From Marivirga atlantica (GTDB lineage Bacteria > Bacteroidota > Bacteroidia > Cytophagales > Cyclobacteriaceae): a stretch of DNA of 64,000 nucleotides. Positions 41,901 to 49,271 of this stretch are shown here, in pieces. Each line of letters begins with the position of its first letter. The stretch's first letter is position 1. The notes below the pieces were generated by a model. It saw only the letters and a program-made list of their open reading frames with translations. It had not been told where the DNA came from and did not search any database. Both the position numbers and the translations under genes were made by a program. The DNA lies in assembly GCF_016734805.1 (NCBI RefSeq), contig NZ_JAERQG010000003.1:1-64000 (forward strand). The letters run 5' to 3'.

Positions 41901-43597
41901 ATGGCAATTTCAAAATTACTGGTGATCTTAATTACCCTATTGTTAGTGGCTTGGGTAAAGTTAGAGCAGGGCAAGTGCGAGTTAATTACCTAAACACACT
42001 ATATGATTTCAATGGAAATGTCTCTTTTGATTTGAATAAAATCACCTTGCAGAATATTGAATTGAAAGATCAGCAAGAAAATCTGGCTTATCTTTCTGGT
42101 GATTTATTGCATGATGGCTTTACCGACCTTTTCCTTGACCTAAAAGGAAACATGTACAGCTTTAATGTATTAAACACTACAGCTAATGATAATAGCCTTT
42201 ACTATGGTAATGCCTTTGTTAGCGGTGACATTTCTTTTTATGGGCCAGCCAATAACTTAGTTGTAGATGCTAAGGCTCGATCCGAAAAAGGTACCAAACT
42301 GTTCATTCCGGTAGAAAGTACTTCCTCCGTTCAGCAGGAAGAATATATCCATTTCATTAATATCAAAGATACCGCCAACCATACATCAACTCCTATCAAC
42401 ACTGTAGATGAAGTGGATATAACGGGTTTAACGCTAAACTTTGATTTGGAAGTTACACCAGATGCTTATGCCGAAATCATTTTTGACATTAAATCGGGCG
42501 ATATCATAAGAGGTCGTGGAAATGGTGAAATAAGTTTAAATATTGACACCAATGGTGCATTTACCATGCTGGGTGATTATACCCTTACTGAAGGTGGATA
42601 TAACTTCACTCTATACAACATCATTAATAAGGAGTTTTCTATACAACCTGGAAGTAGAATATCATGGGATGGAGACCCTTATGGAGGTAATTTGGATATT
42701 ACAGCCGTTTACGAGCAAAATGTATCCTTACTACCAGTTGTAGATACCACCTACAGTGATAGCCCAGAATTAAGAAGAAGATACCCTGCTAAAGTTATAT
42801 TGGATTTGGATGGTGATTTACTACAACCACAGGTAGATTTTGATATTGACATCAGTGGTTATCCTGAAAGTATAACCTCATCAGTTGGAGCCTACTCATT
42901 AGGACCAGTAATGGCGTCATTTGAGGCGGAACTTGAAGCAGATGAGCAAGAGATGAAGCGTCAGGTATTTAGCTTAATTATTCTTAGAAGGCTTTCTCCA
43001 CCATCTTCATTTGCTGTTAGTGGATCGATAGGTAATTCGGTGAGCGAATTTCTCTCCAATCAGTTAAGCTACTGGGTAACTCAAATTGATGAAAACCTTG
43101 AAATTGATGTGGACTTAGGATCATTTAGTGATGAAGAATTTAATACTTTTCAATTAAGATTATCATACAGCTTTCTGGGTGGCCGACTAAGAGTTACCAG
43201 AGATGGAGGTTTTTCACAGGGCAATACAACCGATGTTAACCAAGAGATTCTCGGTATTTTAGGTGACTGGTCAGTAGAATATTTATTAACTGAAGATGGT
43301 AAGCTAAGGGTTAAGGTTTATAATAAAACCAACTATAGCGCAATTGACAAAGCCACCAACAGTGCTACCACGAGTACCGGAGTCAGTTTAGTGCATGTCA
43401 CCTCCTTCAACCAGATAAGAGAAGTATTTAATAAAAATAAAGATAAACCAAGCCCTCCAGAGAATAAACAAGAACCTGAAGAAGAAGAAGAAGAAGAAGA
43501 GGAAGATAAAAAAGAAAAAGATAATACTCCTCCATCTGATCCTCAGGCCATCTTAAGAGAAGATGAGGAAAGCACATCAAACGATGAACTAAAATAG
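38942..43597 (+). CDS. tamB: TamB/DUF490 translocation and assembly module protein
   Basis: A 1551-residue inner-membrane-anchored protein that spans the periplasm. One N-terminal transmembrane helix (about residues 17-38) is followed by a long beta-rich AsmA/TamB-type repeat region. The C-terminal DUF490/TamB domain (about residues 1050-1470) includes LILRRLSPPSSF, SVSEFLSNQLSYWVTQ and FQLRLSYSFLGGRLRVTR. TamB-like proteins help outer-membrane proteins or phospholipids cross the envelope. The start is a TTG at 38942; no in-frame ATG keeps the membrane helix. The C-terminus is an acidic low-complexity tail encoded partly by seven GAA triplets (43478-43498). The divergent tsaD-tamB arrangement is common in this phylum. 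Confidence 0.9.
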   Translation: MKEEQNISQGIKKGIAKAILYIFLIVFFALSFVALAMQSSYVQTKVAQYGSEYLSEKLGFSITIERVNIEWFDKLAISDLKVKDREGESFIDAKRLVVDYDIRELITPENIVLDEVSLTESRVMLRRNKGEDLFNIDNFIYAIKEFAGAGDSTKAPKTFIMNEVTLKDITLGIINLDNDSITEGFNYNQFILKNLNASVNGFKTRRDTIMMKVESLTAVDSASSLTIKSLSTDFEISQSKLSLAQLDLDVNDSHIADSIVFNYNSMSNLSYLVDSVKIAANFKNTSIHAKDLAYFAPYVKRYKDTYKLNGSFSGKVKNFYAKDIDLVFGDNSHLKGRLRMDGLPDFNESFIDFTLQEANFTPKDISQYVVDSLTNRKIDILGPVDFKGRFTGFPKDFVANGVFTSQLGRIESDLNLKIAQNIEESEYSGNLSTFNFNIGRLLEVDSLLQKVQMTGNVKGKGLSLATANLKLNANLGFIGINGYEYQNIKTNAQLAKEFFNGEITINDPILKMDMDGSIDFRDKKNIVNVNVAIDTVNLRAVNLSKSDIYVKAEGTLKSEGNSWETIKGQAYLKDVYAKYGNNSLQLDTLGVITDVKDQYRELYINSDLISGSLNGEYEFLQLQKDIAVMVKEFRLNIKNDANQLNEYYSQLDTLANYPDYQVLFDFNIKAINPLIQLFVPELYIQPNTKISGSFNNGINSIFNLSGTIDSINYDGSSFKNNEIDVNLSKDHRSRNVLGMAYVYSQSQKLFEELETENIESELIWTGQEIDFNAFIQQPKFDNDLDVAGLLTFKEDSTEIRIDQSRIKALDKNWSFIENNLFTITDGEYYFKNFGLLAESEKIVLDGVLSNDSSKYLTTKVENFNLSGINTISTTREFEGSIDGIVNINKLNDKYLILSDVTIDDLYVDAFLVGDIKGKSNWKAESKQLGLDFIVNRNGTDIISVNGNYTPNKAKNTLDLEATLDNANLVIAEPFINTIFSDIKGLVNGNFKITGDLNYPIVSGLGKVRAGQVRVNYLNTLYDFNGNVSFDLNKITLQNIELKDQQENLAYLSGDLLHDGFTDLFLDLKGNMYSFNVLNTTANDNSLYYGNAFVSGDISFYGPANNLVVDAKARSEKGTKLFIPVESTSSVQQEEYIHFINIKDTANHTSTPINTVDEVDITGLTLNFDLEVTPDAYAEIIFDIKSGDIIRGRGNGEISLNIDTNGAFTMLGDYTLTEGGYNFTLYNIINKEFSIQPGSRISWDGDPYGGNLDITAVYEQNVSLLPVVDTTYSDSPELRRRYPAKVILDLDGDLLQPQVDFDIDISGYPESITSSVGAYSLGPVMASFEAELEADEQEMKRQVFSLIILRRLSPPSSFAVSGSIGNSVSEFLSNQLSYWVTQIDENLEIDVDLGSFSDEEFNTFQLRLSYSFLGGRLRVTRDGGFSQGNTTDVNQEILGILGDWSVEYLLTEDGKLRVKVYNKTNYSAIDKATNSATTSTGVSLVHVTSFNQIREVFNKNKDKPSPPENKQEPEEEEEEEEEDKKEKDNTPPSDPQAILREDEESTSNDELK

Positions 43598-43632
43598 CTC
43601 ACCCTAGTTGATTAGCCTAAAAGCTAAAAACA

Positions 43633-44931
43633 TTGAGTAAAGTAAATATATTTTGGTTTAGAAGAGATCTTCGCCTTTTCGACAATACAGGACTCCATTA
43701 TGCCCAACAAGACGGCATTCCTGTCATCCCCCTTTTCATTTTTGACACGAATATTTTAAACGATTTGCCAAACAAGCAGGATGCTCGTGTTGAATTCATT
43801 CATTCTGAATTGAAAGATATGAACGAGAAACTCAATAAAATAGGCTCTAGCATGCTGGTTAAACATGGTAAACCTGATGAAGTTTATCGAGCCCTAATTG
43901 ATGAATTCGACATCAACGCTGTCTATACCAATCGTGACTACGAACAGTATGCTAAAGATAGAGATGAAGACATCTCTAACATATGTGAGCATCATGGCAT
44001 TGGTTTCTATGATTTTAAAGATCATGTGATTTTCGAAAAGGAAGAAGTACTAAACGGCAGTAATGAGCCCTATAAAGTTTTCACGCCATATAAAAATAAG
44101 TGGTTAGAAAAACTCGCCTCCGGCTTTATCCATCCTTATAAAGTAAAAATGGATAAGGAGTATTTCTATCAAAATAAATTTAAGCTCCCTGCTTTAGGCG
44201 AAATAGGTTTTGAAGAAACTGAAATTGATATTCCTAAAAAGAAATACAAAGAAGATATCATCGAAACGTATGACAAAACCAGAAACTTTCCTGCAAAGAA
44301 TGGTACCAGTCGCTTAGGAATACACTTGCGCTTTGGTACCATCAGTATTCGTGAGGCTGTTTCAAGAGCTCAAAATTTAAACGATACCTGGTTAAACGAA
44401 CTGATCTGGCGTGATTTCTACAGTATGATTTTAGCCAACTTTCCTCATGTAGAGAACGGCTCTTTCAAAAAGGAATATGATAACATACCATGGAATAACA
44501 ATGAAGAGCAATTCAAAAAATGGTGCGAGGGCAAAACAGGATACCCTATAGTTGATGCAGGAATGAGAGAGCTCAATAATACAGGGTATATGCACAATAG
44601 AGTTCGCATGATAGTGGCAAGCTTTCTCACCAAGCATTTATTAATTGACTGGCGCTGGGGTGAAGCTTACTTTGCCGAAAAGCTTTTAGATTATGAGTTG
44701 GCAAGTAATAATGGTGGCTGGCAATGGGCCGCTGGTTCAGGAACAGATGCTCAACCCTATTTCAGAATATTTAATCCTTACAGTCAGACAGATAAGTTTG
44801 ACAAAGACAAAAAATACATCAAAAAATGGGTTCCTGAGTTTGGCACAGATAAGTACCCTGAACCAATAGTTGATCATAAAGAAGCACGTGAAAGGGCACT
44901 GGACACCTACAAATCTACCTTGAAAAGCTAA
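43633..44931 (+). CDS. phr: Deoxyribodipyrimidine photolyase / cryptochrome family
   Basis: A 432-residue flavoprotein that repairs UV-induced pyrimidine dimers with light. The N-terminal photolyase domain begins NIFWFRRDLRLFDN. The C-terminal FAD-binding domain has NELIWRDFYSMILANFP, GYPIVDAGMRELNNTGYMHNRVRM and NNGGWQWAAGSGTDAQPYFRIFNP; the last is typical of class I CPD photolyases. The start is a TTG at 43633, because family similarity begins at the fourth residue and no in-frame ATG is near. The gene follows tamB by 35 bp and may be co-transcribed. Confidence 0.94.
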   Translation: MSKVNIFWFRRDLRLFDNTGLHYAQQDGIPVIPLFIFDTNILNDLPNKQDARVEFIHSELKDMNEKLNKIGSSMLVKHGKPDEVYRALIDEFDINAVYTNRDYEQYAKDRDEDISNICEHHGIGFYDFKDHVIFEKEEVLNGSNEPYKVFTPYKNKWLEKLASGFIHPYKVKMDKEYFYQNKFKLPALGEIGFEETEIDIPKKKYKEDIIETYDKTRNFPAKNGTSRLGIHLRFGTISIREAVSRAQNLNDTWLNELIWRDFYSMILANFPHVENGSFKKEYDNIPWNNNEEQFKKWCEGKTGYPIVDAGMRELNNTGYMHNRVRMIVASFLTKHLLIDWRWGEAYFAEKLLDYELASNNGGWQWAAGSGTDAQPYFRIFNPYSQTDKFDKDKKYIKKWVPEFGTDKYPEPIVDHKEARERALDTYKSTLKS

Positions 44932-44949
44932 AAGTAGCGCTTTAATAAA

Positions 44950-44957
44950 TACCTTTG
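44950..44957 (+). promoter_or_regulatory. TACCTTTG box 4 nt before a start codon
   Basis: An exact TAnnTTTG -7 element ends four bases before the ATG at 44962. No TTG is found 17-20 nt upstream. If it is active, the transcript would begin at or next to the start codon. Confidence 0.35.
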
Positions 44958-44961
44958 TTTC

Positions 44962-45843
44962 ATGAGTATTGGACGCTTGTGCTTTTTATCTTTTATTGTT
45001 TTTGTCCTGAGCCATCCAATATCAGCTCAGCACCAAGATTCCGTTAATCGTGCCAAGTTGAAAAGACTTATTTTGGTTGAATCTGGTGTTTATGCAGCTA
45101 GCATTATAGGCTTAAGTTACATTTGGTATGACAGCGACAATCGTCAATCATTTCATTTTTATAATGATAATAAACAATGGCTTCAAATTGATAAGATGGG
45201 TCATGCCTATACGGCTTACCATGTCAGCAGCTTGAATGCCAAGCTTTTTCAAAATGCAGGACTATCAAAAGAAAAAGCTTACTTATGGGCCGGAATCAGC
45301 AGCTCTACTATGATGCTCACTATAGAAGTTTTTGATGGTCTTTCACCGGATTATGGTGCTTCCTGGGGCGATGCCTTAGCAAATTCGATAGGTGCCTTTC
45401 TCCCCTATCAGGAGCTATTATGTGGAAAGGCATATATTCATCCAAAATATTCTTTTTCACCATCCCCATTTTCAGAATTAAGACCAAATGTACTTGGTGA
45501 AAATTATTCAGAACAATGGTTAAAAGATTATAATGGACAAACTTATTGGTTAAGCACCAACTTAAATATCTTTTCTAAAAACAACATCTTTCCAGATTTT
45601 TTAGCTTTTAGTTTAGGTTATGGTGGAGATCGTATGGTTTACGGAGACCCAGATGAAAATGAAATGAACGGATATGATTCATATCGGCAATATTACCTGA
45701 GTCTGGATATAGACTTTAGCAGTTTCAACACTGACAAAAAGTGGTTAAAAGTGCTTTACTACGCACTGAATTTAATTAAAATACCTCTACCCACTTTAGA
45801 GTATAACAAATTCGGTTGGAAGTTTCACCCGATATATTTTTAA
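44962..45843 (+). CDS. DUF2279 family exported protein
   Basis: A 293-residue protein with a signal peptide (FIVFVLSHPISAQ, cut near residue 22). The DUF2279 core is visible: VYAASIIGLSYIWYD, then LQIDKMGHAYTAYHVSSLNAKLF, GISSSTMMLTIEVFDGLSPDYGASWGDALANSIGAF. One or two hydrophobic helices and a His/Asp-containing membrane-like core recall periplasmic or outer-membrane proteins of unknown function. Nothing in the sequence gives a specific role. The gene lies between the photolyase and the Smr gene, 22 bp before the latter. Confidence 0.85.
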   Translation: MSIGRLCFLSFIVFVLSHPISAQHQDSVNRAKLKRLILVESGVYAASIIGLSYIWYDSDNRQSFHFYNDNKQWLQIDKMGHAYTAYHVSSLNAKLFQNAGLSKEKAYLWAGISSSTMMLTIEVFDGLSPDYGASWGDALANSIGAFLPYQELLCGKAYIHPKYSFSPSPFSELRPNVLGENYSEQWLKDYNGQTYWLSTNLNIFSKNNIFPDFLAFSLGYGGDRMVYGDPDENEMNGYDSYRQYYLSLDIDFSSFNTDKKWLKVLYYALNLIKIPLPTLEYNKFGWKFHPIYF

Positions 45844-45865
45844 AAAGAATTAAATATTAACACAG

Positions 45866-46840
45866 ATGAATGTAGGAGATAAAGTAAGGTTGCTTCACGG
45901 CAAAGAAGAAGGAATAGTAACTAAAAAGCTAGACAGAGGTCTGGTAGAAGTAGAAATTGAGGATGGTTTTGGCATTCCTGTTTTAGAGACTGAATTAGTG
46001 GTTGTTGCTGCTGATGAAAGTACTGCATTTTCTGATAAACCAAGAAACACCGTAGAGACAAAAAAAACAGCTAAACCCAAGAGTGTTGAAAAAGGATATT
46101 ATGTTGCCATTATTCCATTGAATGATCAATTACACAGCATCTATTTAATAAACCAAGAAAATAGCGATGCACTGGTTTTAGTAAATGAATTGAATAATAA
46201 ACACGAAGAGAAAAGTATACTTTCAGAGAAAATATTTGCGGGTAATAGAACAAAAATAACTGAAAGAAATCTAAATCATCTAAATACTTGGCCAACCTTA
46301 TCCATTACAATTTTGGAAGAAAACAATAGCTGGAGCATTGCTAAGAGGCCTGAAAAAATAAATCTCAGCATTAAAGCAAAGCACTTTAAAGGTGAACTTA
46401 AACCAATTACCAGCCTCAATAAAAATGGCTATTTAATTCCTTTAAATTCTGTCAGCAAAGAGAACATTGAACCAGAAGTAATTGATGCTGATAAATTAAG
46501 AGAGGGCATGTATGCTCAAAAAGAACAAAGCTTTCAAAGGGAAGGTAAAAGAATCAGTATTGACTCAGAAGTGGATCTGCATATTGAAGCTTTAAGATCG
46601 GATGCAGATCAAATAAAGCAAAATGAAATTCTGGATATTCAGCTTCGCGCTTTTGAGCAAAAGTTAAGTCAAGCTATTGCAGCAGGTTTAGATGAAATCA
46701 CTTTTATACATGGCGTGGGAAACGGAATTCTCAGAAATAAAATCCATAAATACCTTTCGCAAAGCGACCATATCAAGTTCTTTAAGGACGCTCAGAAAGA
46801 AAAATTTGGTTATGGAGCAACTTTGGTAAGGATAAATTAA
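45866..46840 (+). CDS. DUF2027/Smr domain protein
   Basis: A 324-residue protein with an N-terminal KOW/Tudor-like segment (GDKVRLLHGKEEGIVTKKL, residues 3-50), a middle DUF2027 region and a C-terminal Smr domain (about 230-324). The Smr domain shows VDLHIEAL and the HGVGNGILRNKI motif. Smr domains are nicking or RNA-cleaving endonucleases in MutS2 and related proteins. Here no MutS ATPase is attached, as is usual for the Bacteroidota DUF2027 family. A nucleic-acid-processing role is likely; the substrate is unknown. Confidence 0.88.
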   Translation: MNVGDKVRLLHGKEEGIVTKKLDRGLVEVEIEDGFGIPVLETELVVVAADESTAFSDKPRNTVETKKTAKPKSVEKGYYVAIIPLNDQLHSIYLINQENSDALVLVNELNNKHEEKSILSEKIFAGNRTKITERNLNHLNTWPTLSITILEENNSWSIAKRPEKINLSIKAKHFKGELKPITSLNKNGYLIPLNSVSKENIEPEVIDADKLREGMYAQKEQSFQREGKRISIDSEVDLHIEALRSDADQIKQNEILDIQLRAFEQKLSQAIAAGLDEITFIHGVGNGILRNKIHKYLSQSDHIKFFKDAQKEKFGYGATLVRIN

Positions 46841-46923
46841 AATTTTATCTTAATTTTATACCAAACTATTAACTTTTAGCAATACCACTACAATCACTTT
46901 TATAACCTAAAAATACTCGTGCT

Positions 46924-47322
46924 ATGAATTTTAACGAATTTATGGAATCTTACGCAAACGAAATTGGTGGTCAGTTTCAGGAATATGATACCAACAAATC
47001 GGTTATTATTTACCCATTAGGCGGCAATAGATACCAAGCTGTATTAGGAACCAAAAGAAACAGTGAGATTACCAATAAACCTAGTATTGAATTTACCTCA
47101 AAAGTTTGCGAGTATTCAGAATCAATAAATCTGGAAAATCTGATTAGAGCGAATTCTTCATTTACAGCAGCACGTTTTGTGTTAATAGATGATTTTATAA
47201 GAGTTGAAGCCGCTACTTATGCTGAAACAGCAACAGAAAGTGTATTGAAAAGTATTATTGAAGAGGTAGCTACTGTAGCAGATGCCTGGGAGCATAAGCT
47301 AACAGGACAGGACGTTCACTAA
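46924..47322 (+). CDS. Small conserved-looking protein, YbjN/T3SS-chaperone-like
   Basis: A 132-residue acidic soluble protein. The alternation of an N-terminal helix (NFNEFMESYANEIG), beta strands (SVIIYPLGGNRYQAVLGTKR, SIEFTSKVCEY), a middle helix and a long C-terminal helix (TESVLKSIIEEVATVADAWEHKL) resembles the YbjN or CesT chaperone-like fold. This is a shape argument only. It lies 83 bp after the Smr gene and 75 bp before RNase P RNA. No function is assigned. Confidence 0.65.
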   Translation: MNFNEFMESYANEIGGQFQEYDTNKSVIIYPLGGNRYQAVLGTKRNSEITNKPSIEFTSKVCEYSESINLENLIRANSSFTAARFVLIDDFIRVEAATYAETATESVLKSIIEEVATVADAWEHKLTGQDVH

Positions 47323-47393
47323 TATTTCCGTTTCAAAATCCTTTTGTCAATTTATTGCGTTAAATTCAACGTTGAAATTAATTTAAAATCTTA

Positions 47394-47794
47394 ATTGCAA
47401 GCTGTCTTATCGTGCTGGTCCCGATAGCTATCGGGACAGTAAGGAAAGTCCGGGCAACATAGAGTGCCGTACCTTGGGAAACCAAGGGTGATGATTATAT
47501 CATTAACAGAAAGTGCAACAGAAAACAAGTAGCCCAGGCAAGTTTACTTCGTCTGGGTCATAGTGAAAAGGTGCGGTAAGAGCGCACCGTGTTTGGCGGT
47601 AACGTCAGCAGCTAGGTAAACCTTGCGGGTTGTAAGGCCACATACATTTTTGCTCCCGATCGCTATCGGGATAAGTGTTACTCGCACTAAATCACAGTTT
47701 TGGCTGTGAAGTAAAAAGGGGTAGGCTGCATAGATAAATGATAAGAGCCTTGATAATTATCAGGGATACAGAACCTGGCTTATAGGCTTGCAAT
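47394..47794 (+). ncRNA. rnpB: RNase P RNA (bacterial class A)
   Basis: The catalytic RNA of RNase P, which matures tRNA 5' ends. The universally conserved segments are present: AGGAAAGTCCGGGC near 47440, GAAAAGGTGCGGTAAGAGCGCACC around 47564-47588, GGTAGGCTGCATAGATAAATGA around 47720, and ACAGAACCTGGCTTA near 47769. The ends pair as ATTGCAAGC (47394-47402) with GCTTGCAAT (47786-47794), forming helix P1, and a T-rich run follows. Two nearly identical palindromes occupy variable helices at 47419-47436 and 47654-47671. Confidence 0.96.
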
Positions 47795-47813
47795 TATTTT
47801 TAACCTTATACCA

Positions 47814-48968
47814 ATGGCAAAAATTCTATTAGTAGATGATGAAGCAAGTATCAGAAACACCTTAAAAGAGATACTTGAATATGAAAAATACGAAATTGAG
47901 GAAGCATCGAATGGCGAAGAAGGGCTAAAGAAAATTGAAAACCAACAATTTGATTTAGTGCTTTGCGATGTTAAAATGCCTAAAATGGATGGGCTTGAGT
48001 TACTCAATGCTGTTTTCGAAAAAGAATATGATGTTCCTTTCATCATGATTTCTGCTCATGGCACAATTGATACTGCCGTTGATGCCACTAAAAAAGGAGC
48101 CTTCGATTTCATTTCTAAGCCACCTGATTTAAATAGGCTATTAGTTTCTGTCAGAAACGCATTGGATAATTCTTCCTTAGTAAAAGAAACAAAAACGCTA
48201 CGCAAAAAGGTCTCTAAAAAATACCAGATGATCGGCTCCTCTCCTGCTTTAGGTGAAGTAAAGGAAACCATTCAGAAGGTAGCACCAACTGATGCCCGTG
48301 TGTTAATACACGGTGAAAATGGAACTGGAAAAGAATTAGTAGCCCGTCAGATTCATGAACAAAGTGAAAGGGCTAAATCTGCCATGATTGAAGTAAACTG
48401 TGCAGCCATTCCATCAGAGCTCATTGAAAGTGAACTATTTGGTCACGAAAAAGGGGCTTTTACATCAGCTGTAAAACAACGCATAGGTAAATTTGAACAA
48501 GCCAACGGAGGCACACTTTTTCTTGATGAAATTGGAGACATGCCTTTAGCAGCTCAGGCTAAAGTATTGAGAGCACTTCAAGAGAATAAAATCACCAGAG
48601 TTGGTGGTGATAAAGACATCAAAGTAGATGTTAGGATTATTGCTGCCACTAATAAAAACCTCAAAGAAGCTATTGAGAAGAATGAATTCAGAGAAGATTT
48701 GTATCACAGAATAAGTGTGATAAAAATAACTGTCCCTCCTCTTAAGGAGCGTAAAGAAGACATCCCTGAATTGGTAGATAAATTTTTATCAGATATTGCC
48801 GATGAACACGGCAGCAAGAAAAAGTCTATTAACAAAGACGCTCTTAAACAGCTTCAAAACTACAGCTGGAGTGGTAACATTAGAGAGCTACGTAATGTGG
48901 TAGAAAGATTGGTAATCTTATCAGGTGATGAGATAAATGCCGAAGATGTTAAGAAGTACACTGAATAA
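47814..48968 (+). CDS. NtrC-family response regulator (receiver + sigma-54 AAA+), no C-terminal HTH seen
   Basis: A 384-residue regulator. The receiver domain (1-120) has the phospho-acceptor Asp52 in LCDVKMPKMDG. The AAA+ domain (about 140-380) has the Walker A GENGTGKE (167-174), a GAFTSA loop (214-219) in place of GAFTGA, and Walker B GGTLFLDEIGD. It would remodel sigma-54 RNA polymerase upon phosphorylation. The protein ends right after the AAA+ lid (NAEDVKKYTE), so the usual Fis-type DNA-binding helix is absent. No histidine kinase gene is adjacent. It starts 20 bp after RNase P RNA and is followed by a hairpin terminator. Confidence 0.93.
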   Translation: MAKILLVDDEASIRNTLKEILEYEKYEIEEASNGEEGLKKIENQQFDLVLCDVKMPKMDGLELLNAVFEKEYDVPFIMISAHGTIDTAVDATKKGAFDFISKPPDLNRLLVSVRNALDNSSLVKETKTLRKKVSKKYQMIGSSPALGEVKETIQKVAPTDARVLIHGENGTGKELVARQIHEQSERAKSAMIEVNCAAIPSELIESELFGHEKGAFTSAVKQRIGKFEQANGGTLFLDEIGDMPLAAQAKVLRALQENKITRVGGDKDIKVDVRIIAATNKNLKEAIEKNEFREDLYHRISVIKITVPPLKERKEDIPELVDKFLSDIADEHGSKKKSINKDALKQLQNYSWSGNIRELRNVVERLVILSGDEINAEDVKKYTE

Positions 48969-48984
48969 TCAGTGTGCTTTTTTA
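48958..48984 (+). terminator. Rho-independent terminator overlapping the end of the NtrC-type gene
   Basis: ACACTGA and TCAGTGT form a stem around the stop codon, followed by GCTTTTTT. The T run also covers the stop codon of the small lipoprotein gene encoded on the other strand. Confidence 0.7.
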
Positions 48985-49113
48985 AATAGTAGCCTCTATC
49001 TCGGCTCCCTCTGAATCTACATTAAGATCGTTAGATGCATAAGTAGGACAGGTTTTTTGAGCACATGCTCCAATAAATAAGCCTGCAACAACGATTAGTA
49101 AAATTTTTTTCAT
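48982..49113 (-). CDS. Tiny lipoprotein of 43 residues
   Basis: A short minus-strand gene found by direct reading. It begins ATGAAAAAAATTTTACTAAT and encodes a lysine-led signal peptide (MKKILLIVVAGLF) with a lipobox IGAC and lipidated Cys17. A 26-residue mature acidic tail follows, with a second Cys (QKTCPTYAS). Very small lipoproteins of this kind are common in Bacteroidota and usually lack assigned functions. An exact TAnnTTTG box on the minus strand at 49143-49150 gives a short leader and supports expression. Confidence 0.65.
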   Translation of the reverse strand: MKKILLIVVAGLFIGACAQKTCPTYASNDLNVDSEGAEIEATI

Positions 49114-49142
49114 GACAAACGTTTTATTCAATACTTATGAAT

Positions 49143-49150
49143 CAAATATA
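49143..49150 (-). promoter_or_regulatory. -7 promoter box of the tiny lipoprotein gene
   Basis: TATATTTG on the minus strand matches TAnnTTTG exactly, about 30 nt before the start codon. No TTG is present at the normal -33 distance. Confidence 0.4.
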
Positions 49151-49216
49151 ACCTCAATTATTTATAAACTGAAAATTATAACATAATAAATTTAACAAAG
49201 AATCCTTAAAACATGC

Positions 49217-49258
49217 AAATCATTGCAGTCATATTCAAAATACCAACTGCAATGATTT
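49217..49258. terminator. 13-bp inverted repeat after the oxidoreductase gene
   Basis: AAATCATTGCAGT (49217-49229) and ACTGCAATGATTT (49246-49258) pair perfectly with a 16-nt loop, 13 bp past the oxidoreductase stop codon. It probably terminates that minus-strand transcript, though the T run is weak. Confidence 0.6.
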
Positions 49259-49271
49259 ACTTGTTGCTTAA

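Noticed and set aside
43478-43498. Seven GAA triplets in tamB as a phase-variation tract
   Set aside because: It is a triplet repeat in frame, so length changes would only alter the number of Glu residues in a tail and would not switch the gene off.
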